DNA of 64,000 bases, taken from the NCBI GenBank assembly GCA_964017185.1, contig OZ024869.1, positions 53,470,761 through 53,534,760 of the forward strand. The letters run 5' to 3'. Source of the DNA: Rugalucina vietnamica. Lineage: Eukaryota > Mollusca > Bivalvia > Lucinida > Lucinidae. The stretch's first letter is position 1; the number at the start of each line of letters is the position of its first letter. The notes below the pieces were generated by a model, which saw nothing but the letters and a program-made list of their open reading frames with translations, did not search any database and was not told the origin of the DNA. Positions 1-10,312 of this stretch are shown here, in pieces. The position numbers were made by a program, and so were the translations under genes.

Positions 1-5
1 TTCAG

Positions 6-227
6 GTTTTGAAGGACCTTGTGACAAAGTCTCTGAAGGAAGCCCATGATTCAAAGTTCACGTCCCTAGCAATGCCAGCCCTGGGAACCGGCTTCCTCCG
101 GTACCCAGCTGATGAGGCTGCCAAGGCAACCTTGGAGGCCCTGGAGTCATTCCTGGAAAACAATCCGAAGACGAAGCTAAAAGATATCTCAGTGATAGTT
201 TATTACAAGGATACAGATTCTTTTAGG
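6..227 (+). CDS. Macro-PARP exon: second half of macro domain 1
   Basis: The exon follows TTCAG and ends AGG|GTTTGT; phase 0 at both ends, 74 codons. It reads VLKDLVTKSLKEA then AMPALGTGFLRYPADEAA, the ALGTG signature of macro domains, and closes with ISVIVYYKDTDSFR. The exon at 5494 has the same layout, so the two macro domains share intron positions and probably arose by internal duplication. Confidence 0.88.
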
Positions 228-3200
228 GTTTGTTGGCTTATGTTTGCTTATTAATCATAAAGAAAGTGAATATAAATTGTAAAGAATTTACGGCATAAAA
301 TTTCACCAATCTCCCAATAAGTTTTGCATTGGGGAATACACTGTATTCAATGACTTTTTATTTGACAATATTATAAATTTCCTATGAAAACATGGTTTGA
401 AACTTGATCAACGTGCTTAAAGCTTTGAAATCCTAAGCAGTGTGCTTGTAATGGCTATGTATAAAAATTAATTTATCAGTTACTTATAAAATCTGACCCC
501 TTATGTTTCACTTGCTATTAATCATGTTTCTCCACTAGGCTTTTGCGAATGAAATCCATGTACGAGACCCAACAGTGGGAGGCTCTAGCTCCAGTAGCGA
601 AGAGGAAGAAATTAATGACGACATGCAGACAGCCATCCACCACTCTATGGCGGACTTCATTATGTCCAATGAAGCAGGGAACCAGTTGTCAAACAGTGAA
701 GATGAGAGTGATAGTGAACTACACAGCGAGTTCCGTAAACAGATGAGTAAGATGGTACCCCGTCTACTGTCAGAGAAGGTTAGGTCGGCAAAGGAGGATG
801 AGGTGGATAATTTCGGGTTGGATAGTATTACACAGGGTATGTCTTTTTTAGCTCACCGGATCCGAAGGCTCACAAGGTGATCTTATAGTATAGGCATGCT
901 CCGGCGTCCATCCGTCTGTTGTCGTCTGTCGTCCACAATTTCAAAGATTTTCTTTGAAATCGCTTGGCCAATGGGAAAAGGCGAAAACAGTGGATATTTT
1001 GGGAATTTTTGCAGCCTGAGACTTGAAAGTTGATATATACAGACAACTAATGGAGTCAATGAATGTATGTAATTACTTAAGGTCAAGGTCATTTCTTGAA
1101 CTTGACCCAAGGTCATTGAAATATAAAAATTAAGTCACAATTTCAAAGATCTTCTCTGAAACCACTTTGCTGATCAAGTTGAAATTATATGTGGAGCCTC
1201 CATGGGTAGGGGGAATGAAGGTTTGTTCACAGGATCTTGGTCATCTGACCAAGAAGGCAGCCATGCCCATATATGGTAAAAAACCCTTCAAAAATCTTCT
1301 TCTCTAGAATCTCTGGGCTGATTTCCACGAAACTTGGTATGCAGAATGGGGACGTCCAGCCCATCATAGTTTGTTCAACTGATGACTTTAGGATGACCTT
1401 GACCTATTTTACGGCAAGGTCAATTTTGGAAACGTAGGCTTTTACATGGGAAAAGGCGAAAAACAATGGATATTTTGGAATCTATTGCAGCCTGAGACTT
1501 GAAAGCTGCTTGATACAGACAACTAATGGAGTCAATGAATGTATGTAATTAATTAAGGTCAAGGTCACTTCTTGACCTCAACCAAAGGTCATTTAAATAT
1601 CAAATTAAGATTATGGTTTTCTCAGAAATCACTGGGTTTGAAAACTACTGCAGCCTGAGACCTGAAACTTGGAAGATGCAGACAACTTAAGGTGTGTATT
1701 ATAGGTCAAGGTCATTTCATGATGACTTAATGCTCCAAGAACAGGCTTCAGGTGAGCGTTCTCAGGACCAATGGTCCTCTGGTTTGTCTTTGTGGTTTTA
1801 ACAAAGTAGACACAGATAGGTCTGATCTAGCTTCAGAGGCTAGCATTTCTGGTGTAGAAGACTTGCAATTTCGCTGTCGTTAAGCCCTCAATTTGTTACT
1901 ATATATTGACTTCAAAAGCAAATACACTGTTATTTTTTGTTGAAAAATGTGAGAATCCTTCAGCAAAAAATAAAGTGTATTTGTAATACTGCCATTTGAA
2001 ATTTTAACGAATCGTTAACTAACGACATCATTAATTTTGAACAACAGGCCCCTGATTCTTAATCTGTTTGTTGTTGTTTTTTTGTTTTCACCAGAAAACA
2101 TGTTTGCTTTACAGAGTAGATTTTATGTATCAGCGCTAGCTCTGAATGAACCCTGCCAAAGACTTATAAGTTCTACAACAGCTTTTCAAGTACAAATAGA
2201 CCTTATTTGTGAAAAGGATTTCAAAATCATTAAAAAACAAAAACTGAAACAGCATAAATGTAGCAGAAGATGCATGATAAAATGGCAAAAACAAGTGACC
2301 TACTTTTTGAAAAATAGTGACTAAATTCTGCAGCATACTGTTGAAATAGTTTAATCATGAAAGTTCTGAATCTGTTTTCAGCCCGACAGCCCACTATAAC
2401 AGCCAGTTCTATAGGCAATATATCAGTTCACATAATTTTGGGAAAATTAGCAGAGTTCCATGTAAGTCTTCATACCTTTAATTGAGCCACTTCACATAGG
2501 AGCCTGTGTGAGAGAAAACCAACAATTTGGGTTCCAACCAGGTCCGACTCAAACCGGGCTGTACAGTCACAGAAGATGGTTAGAGGCTGAAAATTTTGGA
2601 TTTAGGAAGTAGAGGAATTATACTATCCGTGTCGCGAAAACAAAGGCGCTGATCAGCTTAGCAGTTACTGCAAAGCTGATCTGCCTCTTGGTTTTCGCCT
2701 ATGCAGTTTGTTTATTTTCCCATGTGGCGGCTCATACATGTGTGCGAAATCAAAGACACAGATGGGCTGATCAACACTTGTATTCACCTCAGGTAGGTGT
2801 TGAAACAATTTATAATGGCAGGTGTTGAAATAATTTATAATGGCAGGTGGTGAAATAATTTATAGTGGCAGTGTTGAAATAATTTATAATGACAGGTGTT
2901 GAAATAATTTATAGTGGCAGTGTTGAAATAATTTATAGTGACTGACAGGTGTTGAAATAATTTATAATGGCAGGTGTTGAAATAATTTATAATGGCAGAT
3001 CCTTTGGAATCAGTAAAAAAATACAAATGGAGAAGGTGGACCATATTGTACAATTAAGAAATAGATCATCTCTAGCAATGAATTGTTAATTTTAAAATAA
3101 TTCACTGTTTGGAGGTCAGTTTTGAAGAAAATCAAATCACGAGCGCATAGCACAAGCGATTTATATTCTTACAACTGATGACAAACAGTGAATTATTACT

Positions 3201-6200
3201 CAGCGATTGATGCACTTGAGCTGATCTATTTTGATTCTAACAGTTACATACAATAAACAGAATAAGTCGCTGATACTGTCGATATCATTCAGCTTTCCGC
3301 CATTGCATAGTAGATATACCGCCAAATATTTCACTGTAATGCACACATTTATTACGTTTGTTATGCTTTAAAACGATGTTACACAGTCTTAACAGTGCTT
3401 GATGGGATAGTTTACATATCAAATGATATAGAAATGGTGCAAAGTAATGTTACACTTATTTGCCAGTTAATTGTTGCACAATATGACACGTTTTGTAACC
3501 ATTGGCTATATAGGCGAGGTGTTTTAGAATTATGGGTAATAAACCCGCATCAGTTACCCTATACAAATTGGCAACAAAACTTACAAAAGCCAGACAGCTG
3601 TGCTGCAGTTTCTACAATTTACATCAGGGTAGTCTCAAAAAAGACTCATATTTCCAGTGGTAATCCATTTCTCATATAGGCTGATGTGATAGTTAACAAC
3701 ACGACCAATAACCTGAAACTCAACAATGGAGCCCTGGCTGAGTCCCTGCTCAATAAAGCTGGTTCCCAGCTTCAAGAAGAATGCAAGAACAAGTACCCCA
3801 ATGGCATCAAGTCTGGAGAAGTAGCAGTAACTGGGGGATACAGTCTCAAGGCAACCAAAGTCTATCATGGGGCTATCCCGAAATGGGAGAAAGGTTATAG
3901 TGCTAAAAAGGTAACAGTAAATAAATGAGCCACCCCGTGGGAAAACCAACAAAGTGGTTTCTGACCAGGTCCGACACAAACCGGGCTGTACAAGCACAAA
4001 AAAGAGCTAGAAGCTTGAAATTTTGGAGTTAAGTAGAGGAAGAATTGTACTATCCGAGTAGTGAAAACAAAGGCGCTGATCAGCTTCGCGGTTACCGCGA
4101 AGCTGATCTGTGCCTTTGTTTTCGCCTATGCAGATTGTTGGTTTTCCCATGGGGCGGCTCAAATATTATTCACCAGTTCTAAAATACACAACCAGGATTG
4201 TGAGAAAAACTTAATGACCCATTCAGTGAAAACTCCACTATGCTATGACTACACCATCTTACACCTTACACCATCTTTCAGAAACTGCCTTTTTCAAAAT
4301 TGCACCTTTTTGAAAAGAAAAATATGAAAATGTAATTTGTTTTGCACTCCAAAAGTCATAAAAAGTGCTGCAGAAATTTTGAAAATCGTTCCACAAAAAA
4401 AAAATAAGCCAGAAAATAAATTTGAATAGGGCTTTTGCATTGTGAAAATGGGAGCAAGGGGAGTAACCCGGCAAATCATGGCGTACATGTCTTATTGTTT
4501 TGGACCCCGAGATACCTTTCACTCTACCTGAGATAAAAGGTATCTCGGGTACAGATGGTGCAAATTACAAAGTAATAAAATAATTAACTCCCCTAGTGCT
4601 ACTGCGGTCATTATGCAAATATTGCTATGGTTATCTTGCGGTTAATTATCTGTTGATAATTGATATATCTATATAAAAATCAGAATATTTAATTCTACAT
4701 TTTAGACGAAAACAAAGTAAAAAATCATAATTATCAGAATCTTTTGAATAAAATTGCATTTTCAATCAGCTTTCTACACGAAATATTAACGATTTTGCAC
4801 ATTGATGAAAACATTTTTTATCTGACATGATCAGCTAATTACACACCCCCTGCAGTGAGCTGCAGCATCAGCAGCACTTTATTGCCCAGTTTATAGTTGA
4901 AACCATATGCTAACTTCATGGTTCAGGGAAGAAAAAATGCACAGAAATTTTATAAGAGATGTGTACGCTATGTTAAATAGTGATTATTTTTCGTTTTGAA
5001 TTTTGTATTTGCTGAATAAGTAGAACAGATGGTCATGTATGGGATAAATGAGTAATTTACACGTGTAAAGCAGTTTGCTATTGCATTTTATAGCAAAAAT
5101 AACACTAACTCCACAATGTCCATCCCCCATTGGTATGAAATATTTGATGCATTGGTTATAACACTCTCTGCATACACAGTACACATCATGACTTTTAAAC
5201 ATATTGCATTACATGTATGTATTCACATTGAATTGTCTTATTTGAGCCGCATCGTGAAAAAACGAATTTTTGCCTATGCGAAAACAAAGGCGCAGATCAG
5301 CTTTGCAGTAACTGCGAAGCTGATCAGCGCCTTTGTTTTCGCTACACGGATAGTACAATTCCTCTTCTACTAAAATAAAAAAAATTCAAGCTTCTAGCTT
5401 TTTTCTGAGACTGCACAGACCGTTTTATGTCCGACCTGGTCGGAAACCCCGAAGACCAGTTTTCTCGCGTCACGGCTCATTTTTCCCCTGCAGGTATTAT
5501 GCAAGTTTGTGTGTAACTGTCTGGAGCAAGCTACCAAAGACAAGTTCAGCCATATTGCATTCCCAGCACTCGGCACAGGCTCGTTGAAGTTTCCAGTTGA
5601 TGTGACAGCTAAAATCATGATCAAGTGCATCACCATGCACGAGAGTAATTTTCACGACTCAACGCTCAGTGATATTTCTATAGTGGTGTTTGATGGGGAT
5701 AAAAACTGTGATAATGTCAAATCAGTGAGTACTTTGCTGAACATTGTTCACTTGATCAGTTTATAATTAAAAGAACTTTTTGTTAAAAGTAGATTTTGCT
5801 TTTTTTGTGTCATGCTTATATAGAAATTGTGATTTGCAAAGGTACAAAGTAGACAGAAAAGACGTTTTTAAAGCTTCTTTGGCATAATGGTAACATTGCT
5901 GGCCTTGTAAACTAGAGGTCCATTTATTCTGGATCAGTTATTTGGACAACACTTTAACTAAGGTTCTTTCTCCATATGACAGTAGGTGTTGGTGGGATGT
6001 TTAACCACAACTCATCAGCAAGAAAAGACGTTGCAAGCTGATCTGATTTGTTTCACATCCATGTACAGTGTAGACACACATGACACTGACACAGCTCATA
6101 TGATGAGAAATGTTTGTGATACTTTTTCAGATATTTGACCAAGCTCTAGCAGATGCCAGAACAGGGCAGTCAGGTATTCACAACTTTCACTTCTATTTAT

Positions 6201-9200
6201 AAAACATTTGTCATCTGTATATTTTGAATGTATGTGGCATATGCTGATAGCGTAGCAGGCTTGATTGTGTTTCTAATGTAAATTACATATGAGCCGCCCC
6301 ATGGGAAAACCAACAATCTGCATAGGCGAAAACAAAGGCGCAGATCAGCTTCGCGGTAACCGCGAAGCTGATCAGCGCCTTTGTTTTCGCTACTCGGATA
6401 GTACAATTCCTCTTCTACTTAAATCCGAAATTTCAAGCTTCTAGCTATTTTCTGTGCTTGTACAGGTCGGTTTGTGTCGGACCTGTTCGGAAACCACATT
6501 GTTGGTTTTCCCACGAGGTGGCTCATATGAAAGAGTAGACTTTTTCACATGATTTAATGTAATACAGTTTGATGTGTCAAAAATGACTGTGTTCACTGAA
6601 GTTTCAGATCACTCCAGGCAACCACCTAGTCTGTCTAGAGTAAAACATTTCCTAATAAAGACTGCATAGACTATGACTTGAGCATTCAGTGAACACTGAT
6701 CGGACTGAAATGAAGCACAGGCTGATCAAAGTCTTTGTCTGGCCTCAAGCCCAAAGTTTTGTTATGCCCCCAACTTCGAAGAAGTTGGGGGGCATATTGG
6801 TTTGGGTCTGTCCGTGCAGTGAGTGAGTGCGTGCAGTCAGTCAGTCTGTGATGCGTGAGCATCTCGGTCAGGAACCGTTAGAGCTAGGATCTTGAAATTT
6901 GGTATGTAGTTTGTATATGAAAATTAAAAGGATCCGTATTTTTTCTTTCAGGTAAATTCAAGGGGCTAGGGGCCAATTCTGTGAGAGTTATTTCCCTTTT
7001 TGATTCTTGATAAAGTGAATAGATAGTGGATACCTTGTGTGCGCAACTCCTCCTACAGTTTTATTCCAATTCTCTTGAAACTTTACAGATGTTGTGACCA
7101 TGCTTTGAAGATATGCATGTGGTTTGGATATAATCCTCAGATTAATTTTTGTCACTTTTTTTGCAATTTGAACTTAGCCATTTTTCGGGCATTTTGACAA
7201 TGAAAGTGAATGGGCAGTGGGTACCTTGTGTGCGCAACTCCTCCTACAGTTTCATGCCAATTCATTTAAAACTTTACATGTATTATGGGCATGGTCTGAA
7301 GATATGCATGTGGTTTGGATATAATCCTTGGATTATTTTTTGTCATTTTTTCATAGTTTGAACATAGTCATTTTTTCGGGCATTTTAGTGGATGGATAGA
7401 GGGTAACTTGTGTGCGCAACTCCTCCTACAATTTAATACCGATACTTTTGAAACTTTGCAGACACTGTGACCAAGCTTTGAAGATATGCATGTGGTTGGG
7501 ATATACTCCTCAGATTAATTTTTGTCACTTTTTTACAATTTGAACTTATTCATTTTTTGGACATTTTTACATCTTGAAAGTGGCTTACCAGTTGGGGGCA
7601 TAGTGTTTCATAAACACATTTTCTAGTTATATGAGCCATGACGGCAGAAAACCAGTCTTTGGGGTTTCCGACCAGGTCTGATACAAACGGGCCTGTACAG
7701 TAACAGAAGAAAGCAAGAATCTTGAAATTTGGAGTACACAGAGGAGGAATTGTACTGTCCGTGTAGCAAAAAAAAAGGTGCTGATCAGCTGAGCAGTTAC
7801 TGCATAGCTGATCTGCGCCTTTGTTTTTGCATACTAAAAAATCTGGGTTTTTCATGATGCGGCTCATATCATGTCAATGTTTTCTCTTCATGTTGCAGGA
7901 CAATCTAAGTCATCCCCATCTAGGAACTATGCTAGTCCAGACATAATGCTACCACCTCCAACATTCGACCTCAAATTACCGAAATACAGAGAATCAAAAC
8001 CAAACCTACCCAAACCAACCTCACAGGCAAAAAGGGGTTCAAAGGAGTGGTTCAAAAGTCAGTACATGTGTGAGCCACGAAGTCCAAGCTACTGGACTGT
8101 TTTTCATAGCAAGAAAACTCTCAAAGACTGGCATGTTGATTCTGAGGAAATAAAGCCGTGTGCCGTACCTGTGGACTACGACACCTTCCGAGCAGTGCAA
8201 CAGGTCGTCCAGGAAACATGGAAGACAAAGTTTGTAGGTCATGGGCGTGATGCTCAGGGACTTGGGGGTTACTCTAGAATCCATGTAACGAAAGTTGAAC
8301 GGATTGAAAATAGTGAAATATTTGAAAAGTATTATCAGAAACGGCAAGAGTTTTTCCACAAAGCAGTGAAAGTTGGCACATTTAAGCGTTTAGAGGATTT
8401 GCCAGACTCAAAAGGTTGCGTTGAAACGGAGCCTACTTTGTCAAATGTTTTGCAGAAAGATTTATATCCAGAAATCAATGAACATTATATGTTTCATGGT
8501 ACCAGGGATGTCAGGACGATAATTAATCAAGGTCTTGACACACGACTGGCAGGATCTGGAGCAATGTTTGGGCCAGGAATATACTTCGCTGAAAGCTCGA
8601 CAAAAGCTGATCAATATACAGGTGAATTTAGAGATACTTAGTGGTTAAAAAAATAATATGAAAGAATTTATAAATCTAAGAGCATAATACAATTAAAGTG
8701 GAGGTGGGGTTTGTGTTTTACGTTGCTTTCAGTAGATACCGGTAGTCATATGGAGGTGCGAGCTGGTTTTGAAGTCTTGTCTGAAAGACTGGAGAAACTT
8801 GAACTCATTTACTAGGTGACTTATGCTCCTGTCAGAAATTATAGCATTACAACTACATGTACATATATTTAGTCAATCCTGGTTCAGGTTATTATTCACA
8901 AATATTAAACTGGTTTAAAATTACTAAAACTGATTAGGGTTTGGGCATACACCCCTGCTAAATGTCTAATCTAGTTCTTGACTTGAGACATCACCTACTA
9001 TAGAAAACAATATCATTATTGTCATCTTAACCTTTAAGAAGGAGCCTCAGTCTCAATTCTATTATCTTTTTCTTTCAGATACAAAATCAACCAGATCTGA
9101 TGGTGAGAAAAAGATGTTTCTAGTCCGAGTTTGTCTCGGTGAAATGTACATCCAGCAGACCGCCAAATCTTTTGCCCGACCCCCTTGTCGGCATTGTCAG

Positions 9201-9341
9201 GAGGACAAATGTTCGTGTGAAAGCAATGATTTTTACCATTCCGTGATAGGGGATGGGTCCTGGAATTTTCGGGAGTTTGTAGTGTATGATAGGACTCAAG
9301 TGTATCCTGAATATGTGATTACATACACAAGGGTTTCATAG
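6..9341 (+). CDS. Macro-domain PARP (ADP-ribosyltransferase), 3' part of gene, 7 exons
   Basis: Spliced CDS: 6-227, 539-778, 3680-3910, 5494-5724, 6131-6173, 7899-8621, 9079-9341; all junctions are AG/GT and phases agree, giving 650 residues to the TAG at 9339. The product should bind ADP-ribose through its macro domains and transfer ADP-ribose from NAD+ to targets. Visible order: C-terminal half of macro domain 1 (1-74), Ser/acidic linker with a UIM-like motif (about 84-115), macro domain 2 (155-308), linker, PARP catalytic domain (about 410-650). Triad: H522 in HGT, Y551 in FGPGIYFAES, E629 in REFVVYD. PARP14-like macro-PARPs usually lack the glutamate, so this resembles tankyrase/PARP1 in that respect. 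Cysteines at about 600, 603, 608 and 610 form a CxxC-x4-CxC cluster. The gene starts upstream of the window, and family A MITEs crowd its introns. Family assignment is firm; the exact orthologue is not. Confidence 0.9.
539..778 (+). CDS. Macro-PARP exon: acidic linker with UIM-like motif
   Basis: Follows CCACTAG and ends GAGAAG|GTTAGG; 80 codons, phase 0 at both ends. It contains a serine run, an EEEE run and then INDDMQTAIHHSMAD, which fits the ubiquitin-interacting motif pattern (acidic cluster, hydrophobic, x-x-Ala, x3-Ser, x2-acidic). UIMs are known in PARP10; the match here is by eye. The remainder is acidic and probably disordered. Confidence 0.82.
848..1782 (-). mobile_element. Family B repeat, complete, in macro-PARP intron
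   Basis: Read on the minus strand it starts CCAGAGGACCATTGGTCC at 1782 and ends with the GAGCC hairpin and GAGCTAA at 848. It belongs to the subfamily whose cores carry 'CAGGTCTCAGGCTGCA'. It lies in the 779-3679 intron. Confidence 0.8.
1783..2483. other. Intronic sequence without recognised feature
   Basis: AT-rich intron DNA of the macro-PARP gene. No exon with consistent splice phase and no clear repeat seen. Confidence 0.5.
2484..2733 (+). mobile_element. Family A palindromic MITE, copy 1
   Basis: Ends GAGCCAC and GGCGGCTC with the internal GATCAGC palindrome; left flank AATT, right flank ATAC, so the target duplication is no longer intact. Diverged copy. Confidence 0.75.
2795..2999. 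repeat. 25-bp minisatellite
   Basis: About eight to nine copies of a 25-bp unit (AGGTGTTGAAATAATTTATA plus ATGGC), some lacking a few bases. It lies in the 779-3679 intron just downstream of a MITE. Confidence 0.9.
3052..3535. mobile_element. Family C repeat (AGATCA..CTAGCA type), short copy
   Basis: Shares blocks in the same order with 45686-46770: AAGAAATAGATCA..., CACTGTTTGGAGGTCAG, AATCACGAG, GAGCTGATCTAT, GCCATTGCA, CTTATGGGATAG-like and ACCATTGGCT. The ends contain inverted copies of TAGATCAGCTC. Class unknown. Confidence 0.6.
3680..3910 (+). CDS. Macro-PARP exon: first half of macro domain 2
   Basis: Follows ATATAG; 77 codons, phase 0 at both ends; donor AAG|GTAACA. It reads ADVIVNNTTNNLKLNNGALA, the typical N-terminal half of an ADP-ribose-binding macro domain, followed by the turn containing GEVAVTGGYSL. 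A family A MITE begins 16 bp after the donor. Confidence 0.9.
3927..4160 (+). mobile_element. Family A palindromic MITE, copy 2
   Basis: GAGCCAC...GCGGCTC flanked by AAAT on both sides (3923-3926 and 4161-4164). Internal ~65-nt hairpin with GATCAGCTTCGCGGTTACC. It starts 16 bp after the exon ending at 3910. Confidence 0.92.
4506..4549. repeat. Short inverted repeat (14-bp stem)
   Basis: CCCGAGATACCTTT at 4506-4519 pairs perfectly with AAAGGTATCTCGGG at 4536-4549, loop 16 nt. It lies in the intron between the two halves of macro domain 2. Confidence 0.75.
5244..5478 (-). mobile_element. Family A palindromic MITE, copy 3
   Basis: GAGCCGC...ACGGCTC flanked by ATTT (5240-5243 and 5479-5482). 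Opposite orientation to copy 2 in the same intron; ends 15 bp before the exon at 5494. Confidence 0.92.
5494..5724 (+). CDS. Macro-PARP exon: second half of macro domain 2
   Basis: Follows CCCCTGCAG; 77 codons, phase 0 at both ends; donor TCA|GTGAGT. It reads VLCKFVCNCLEQA then AFPALGTGSLKFPVDVTAK and ends in ISIVVFDGDK, completing the macro fold begun at 3680. A reverse-oriented family A MITE ends 15 bp upstream, so the pyrimidine tract sits between the MITE target duplication and the exon. Confidence 0.9.
5878..5937 (+). repeat. tRNA-Thr-like SINE relic
   Basis: GGCATAATGGTAAC resembles an A box, and CTGGCCTTGTAAACTAGAGG resembles the anticodon arm of tRNA-Thr(TGT). The B box is degraded (GGTCCATTTATTC), so this is a relic and not a functional tRNA. 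It lies in a macro-PARP intron. Confidence 0.45.
6131..6173 (+). CDS. Macro-PARP micro-exon (43 nt)
   Basis: Follows ACTTTTTCAG and ends CAGTCAG|GTATTC. It encodes IFDQALADARTGQS plus one base of a glycine codon completed in the next exon. It is required to change phase from 0 to 1 for the catalytic exon, and no stop arises on joining. Confidence 0.75.
6291..6524 (-). mobile_element. Family A palindromic MITE, copy 4
   Basis: GAGCCGCC...GTGGCTC flanked by ATAT on both sides (6287-6290, 6525-6528). It belongs to the 'CATGGGAAAACCAACAAT' terminal subfamily and sits near the 5' end of intron 6174-7898. Confidence 0.92.
6772..7605 (+). mobile_element. Hairpin-ended element with three ~185 bp tandem cores
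   Basis: A perfect hairpin at the 5' end (GCCCCCAACTTC / GAAGTTGGGGGC, 6776-6802) is followed by three cores, each containing TTGTGTGCGCAACTCCTCCT (near 7034, 7225 and 7408). It ends with GTTGGGGGCATA. The architecture is similar to family B but the sequence is unrelated. It lies in a macro-PARP intron. Confidence 0.75.
7633..7865 (+). mobile_element. Family A palindromic MITE, copy 5
   Basis: GAGCCAT...GCGGCTC flanked by ATAT (7629-7632, 7866-7869). Opposite orientation to copy 4 in the same intron; ends 33 bp before the catalytic exon. Confidence 0.92.
7899..8621 (+). CDS. Macro-PARP exon: linker and N-terminal catalytic domain
   Basis: Follows GTTGCAG and ends ACAG|GTGAAT; 723 nt. A proline-rich linker precedes the catalytic start (VTKVERIENSEIFEKYYQKR, as in other PARPs) and then HYMFHGT and AMFGPGIYFAESSTKADQY, which carry the NAD+-binding histidine and tyrosine. 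No extra domain such as WWE is recognisable between macro domain 2 and the catalytic region. Confidence 0.93.
8622..9078. other. Last macro-PARP intron
   Basis: GTGAAT...TTTCAG intron, AT-rich. No repeat family recognised inside. Confidence 0.7.
9079..9341 (+). CDS. Macro-PARP last exon: C-terminal catalytic domain
   Basis: Follows CTTTCAG; 263 nt, ending TAG. It reads MFLVRVCLGEMY, a cysteine-rich insert (CRHCQEDKCSC), SVIGDG, REFVVYD and YPEYVITY, the conserved end of PARP catalytic domains. The glutamate of REFVVYD lines up with the catalytic glutamate of PARP1 (NEYIVYD). A family A MITE begins 20 bp after the stop, so the 3' UTR probably contains it. Confidence 0.93.
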
Positions 9342-9360
9342 GTGATAGGTAATGTATAAT

Positions 9361-9497
9361 GAGCCGCGCACGAGAAAACTGGTCTTCGGGGTTTCCGACT
9401 AGGTCCGACACTAACCAGCCTGTACAGTCTCAGAAAAAGGCTAGAAGCTTGAAATTTCGCATTTAGGAAGATGAATTGTACTATCCTTGTAGCGAAA
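9361..9497 (+). mobile_element. Family A MITE, 3'-truncated copy 6
   Basis: Left half only (GAGCCGCGCACGAGAAAAC to GCGAAAACAAGG). It begins 20 bp downstream of the macro-PARP stop codon. The palindrome and right end are missing. Confidence 0.85.
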
Positions 9498-9889
9498 ACA
9501 AGGTTATAACTTTAAGCGCCTGTGGTTTATTCAGTGACCTCTTACATTGAAGTTTCACTTATAGCATGGTCTACTTCATTGAATGTTGAAGATATCATTG
9601 TAATGACAAGTGTGTGATTTAGAGTGGTAAGAGATAAACAAAGGTGTGTCTGGGATTTTCGTAAGCGTAATTTGGAGAGAGACTGACGGGTGTAATTTAA
9701 AACATTTATTTCAAGAACTTCAGAACATTCCACTACTTTATACAAGTGCTTTTGAATTACCTATCATTGTTTTGGTTTTCATGAAGTTTGTGCCATATTT
9801 TATCAAATCATGTTTTGTGATTTTACAATTTGGAGATAATCTTTGTTGGAGCTTTGTTGGAGCTTAAACATTTTTATGGGGAATATGGT

Positions 9890-10076
9890 TGCCGAGTGGG
9901 CACAATATGACAGACAGGCATAGAAACCAGGGCTACTTGTTCCAGAGTCTGATACTCTATTGCTAGGCCCAATGAATATGGGGAGCTTAAAGTGTCTTGC
10001 TCAAGGACACTACATGGAAGTATACCTCTCACTCTGGAGACCTGTACTGTACCACTAGATCACCATGCTCTCTTCA
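9890..10076 (+). repeat. SINE-like relic
   Basis: GTTGCCGAGTGG resembles the A box of tRNA-Ser/Leu, and the distal GTGTCTTGCTCAAGGACAC is a self-complementary block common in tRNA-derived SINE bodies. Tail and target duplication not identified. Confidence 0.35.
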
Positions 10077-10079
10077 TAT

Positions 10080-10312
10080 GAGCCGCCATGTGGGAAAACC
10101 AACAATCTGCATAGGCGAAAACAAAGGCACAGATCAGCCTCGCAGTAACTGCGAAGCTGATCAGCACCTTTGTATTCGCTACTCGGATAGTACAATTCCT
10201 CTTCTACTGAAATCCGAAATTTCAAGCTTCTAGCTCTTTTCTGTGTCTGTACAGGTTGGTTTGTGTCGGAACTGATCAGAAACCATATTGTGTGTTTTCC
10301 CACGAGGTGGCT
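10080..10312 (-). mobile_element. Family A palindromic MITE, copy 7
   Basis: GAGCCGCC at the left with ATAT flank; right end GTGGCT has lost its last base. Internal GATCAGC palindrome present. Confidence 0.88.

Noticed and set aside
2795-2999. Regular short repeats that could suggest a CRISPR array
   Set aside because: The 25-bp units are directly contiguous with no spacers, and the host is an animal; it is a minisatellite.
5878-5937. Possible functional tRNA-Thr gene
   Set aside because: The acceptor stem does not pair and the B box is degraded; kept only as a SINE-like relic.
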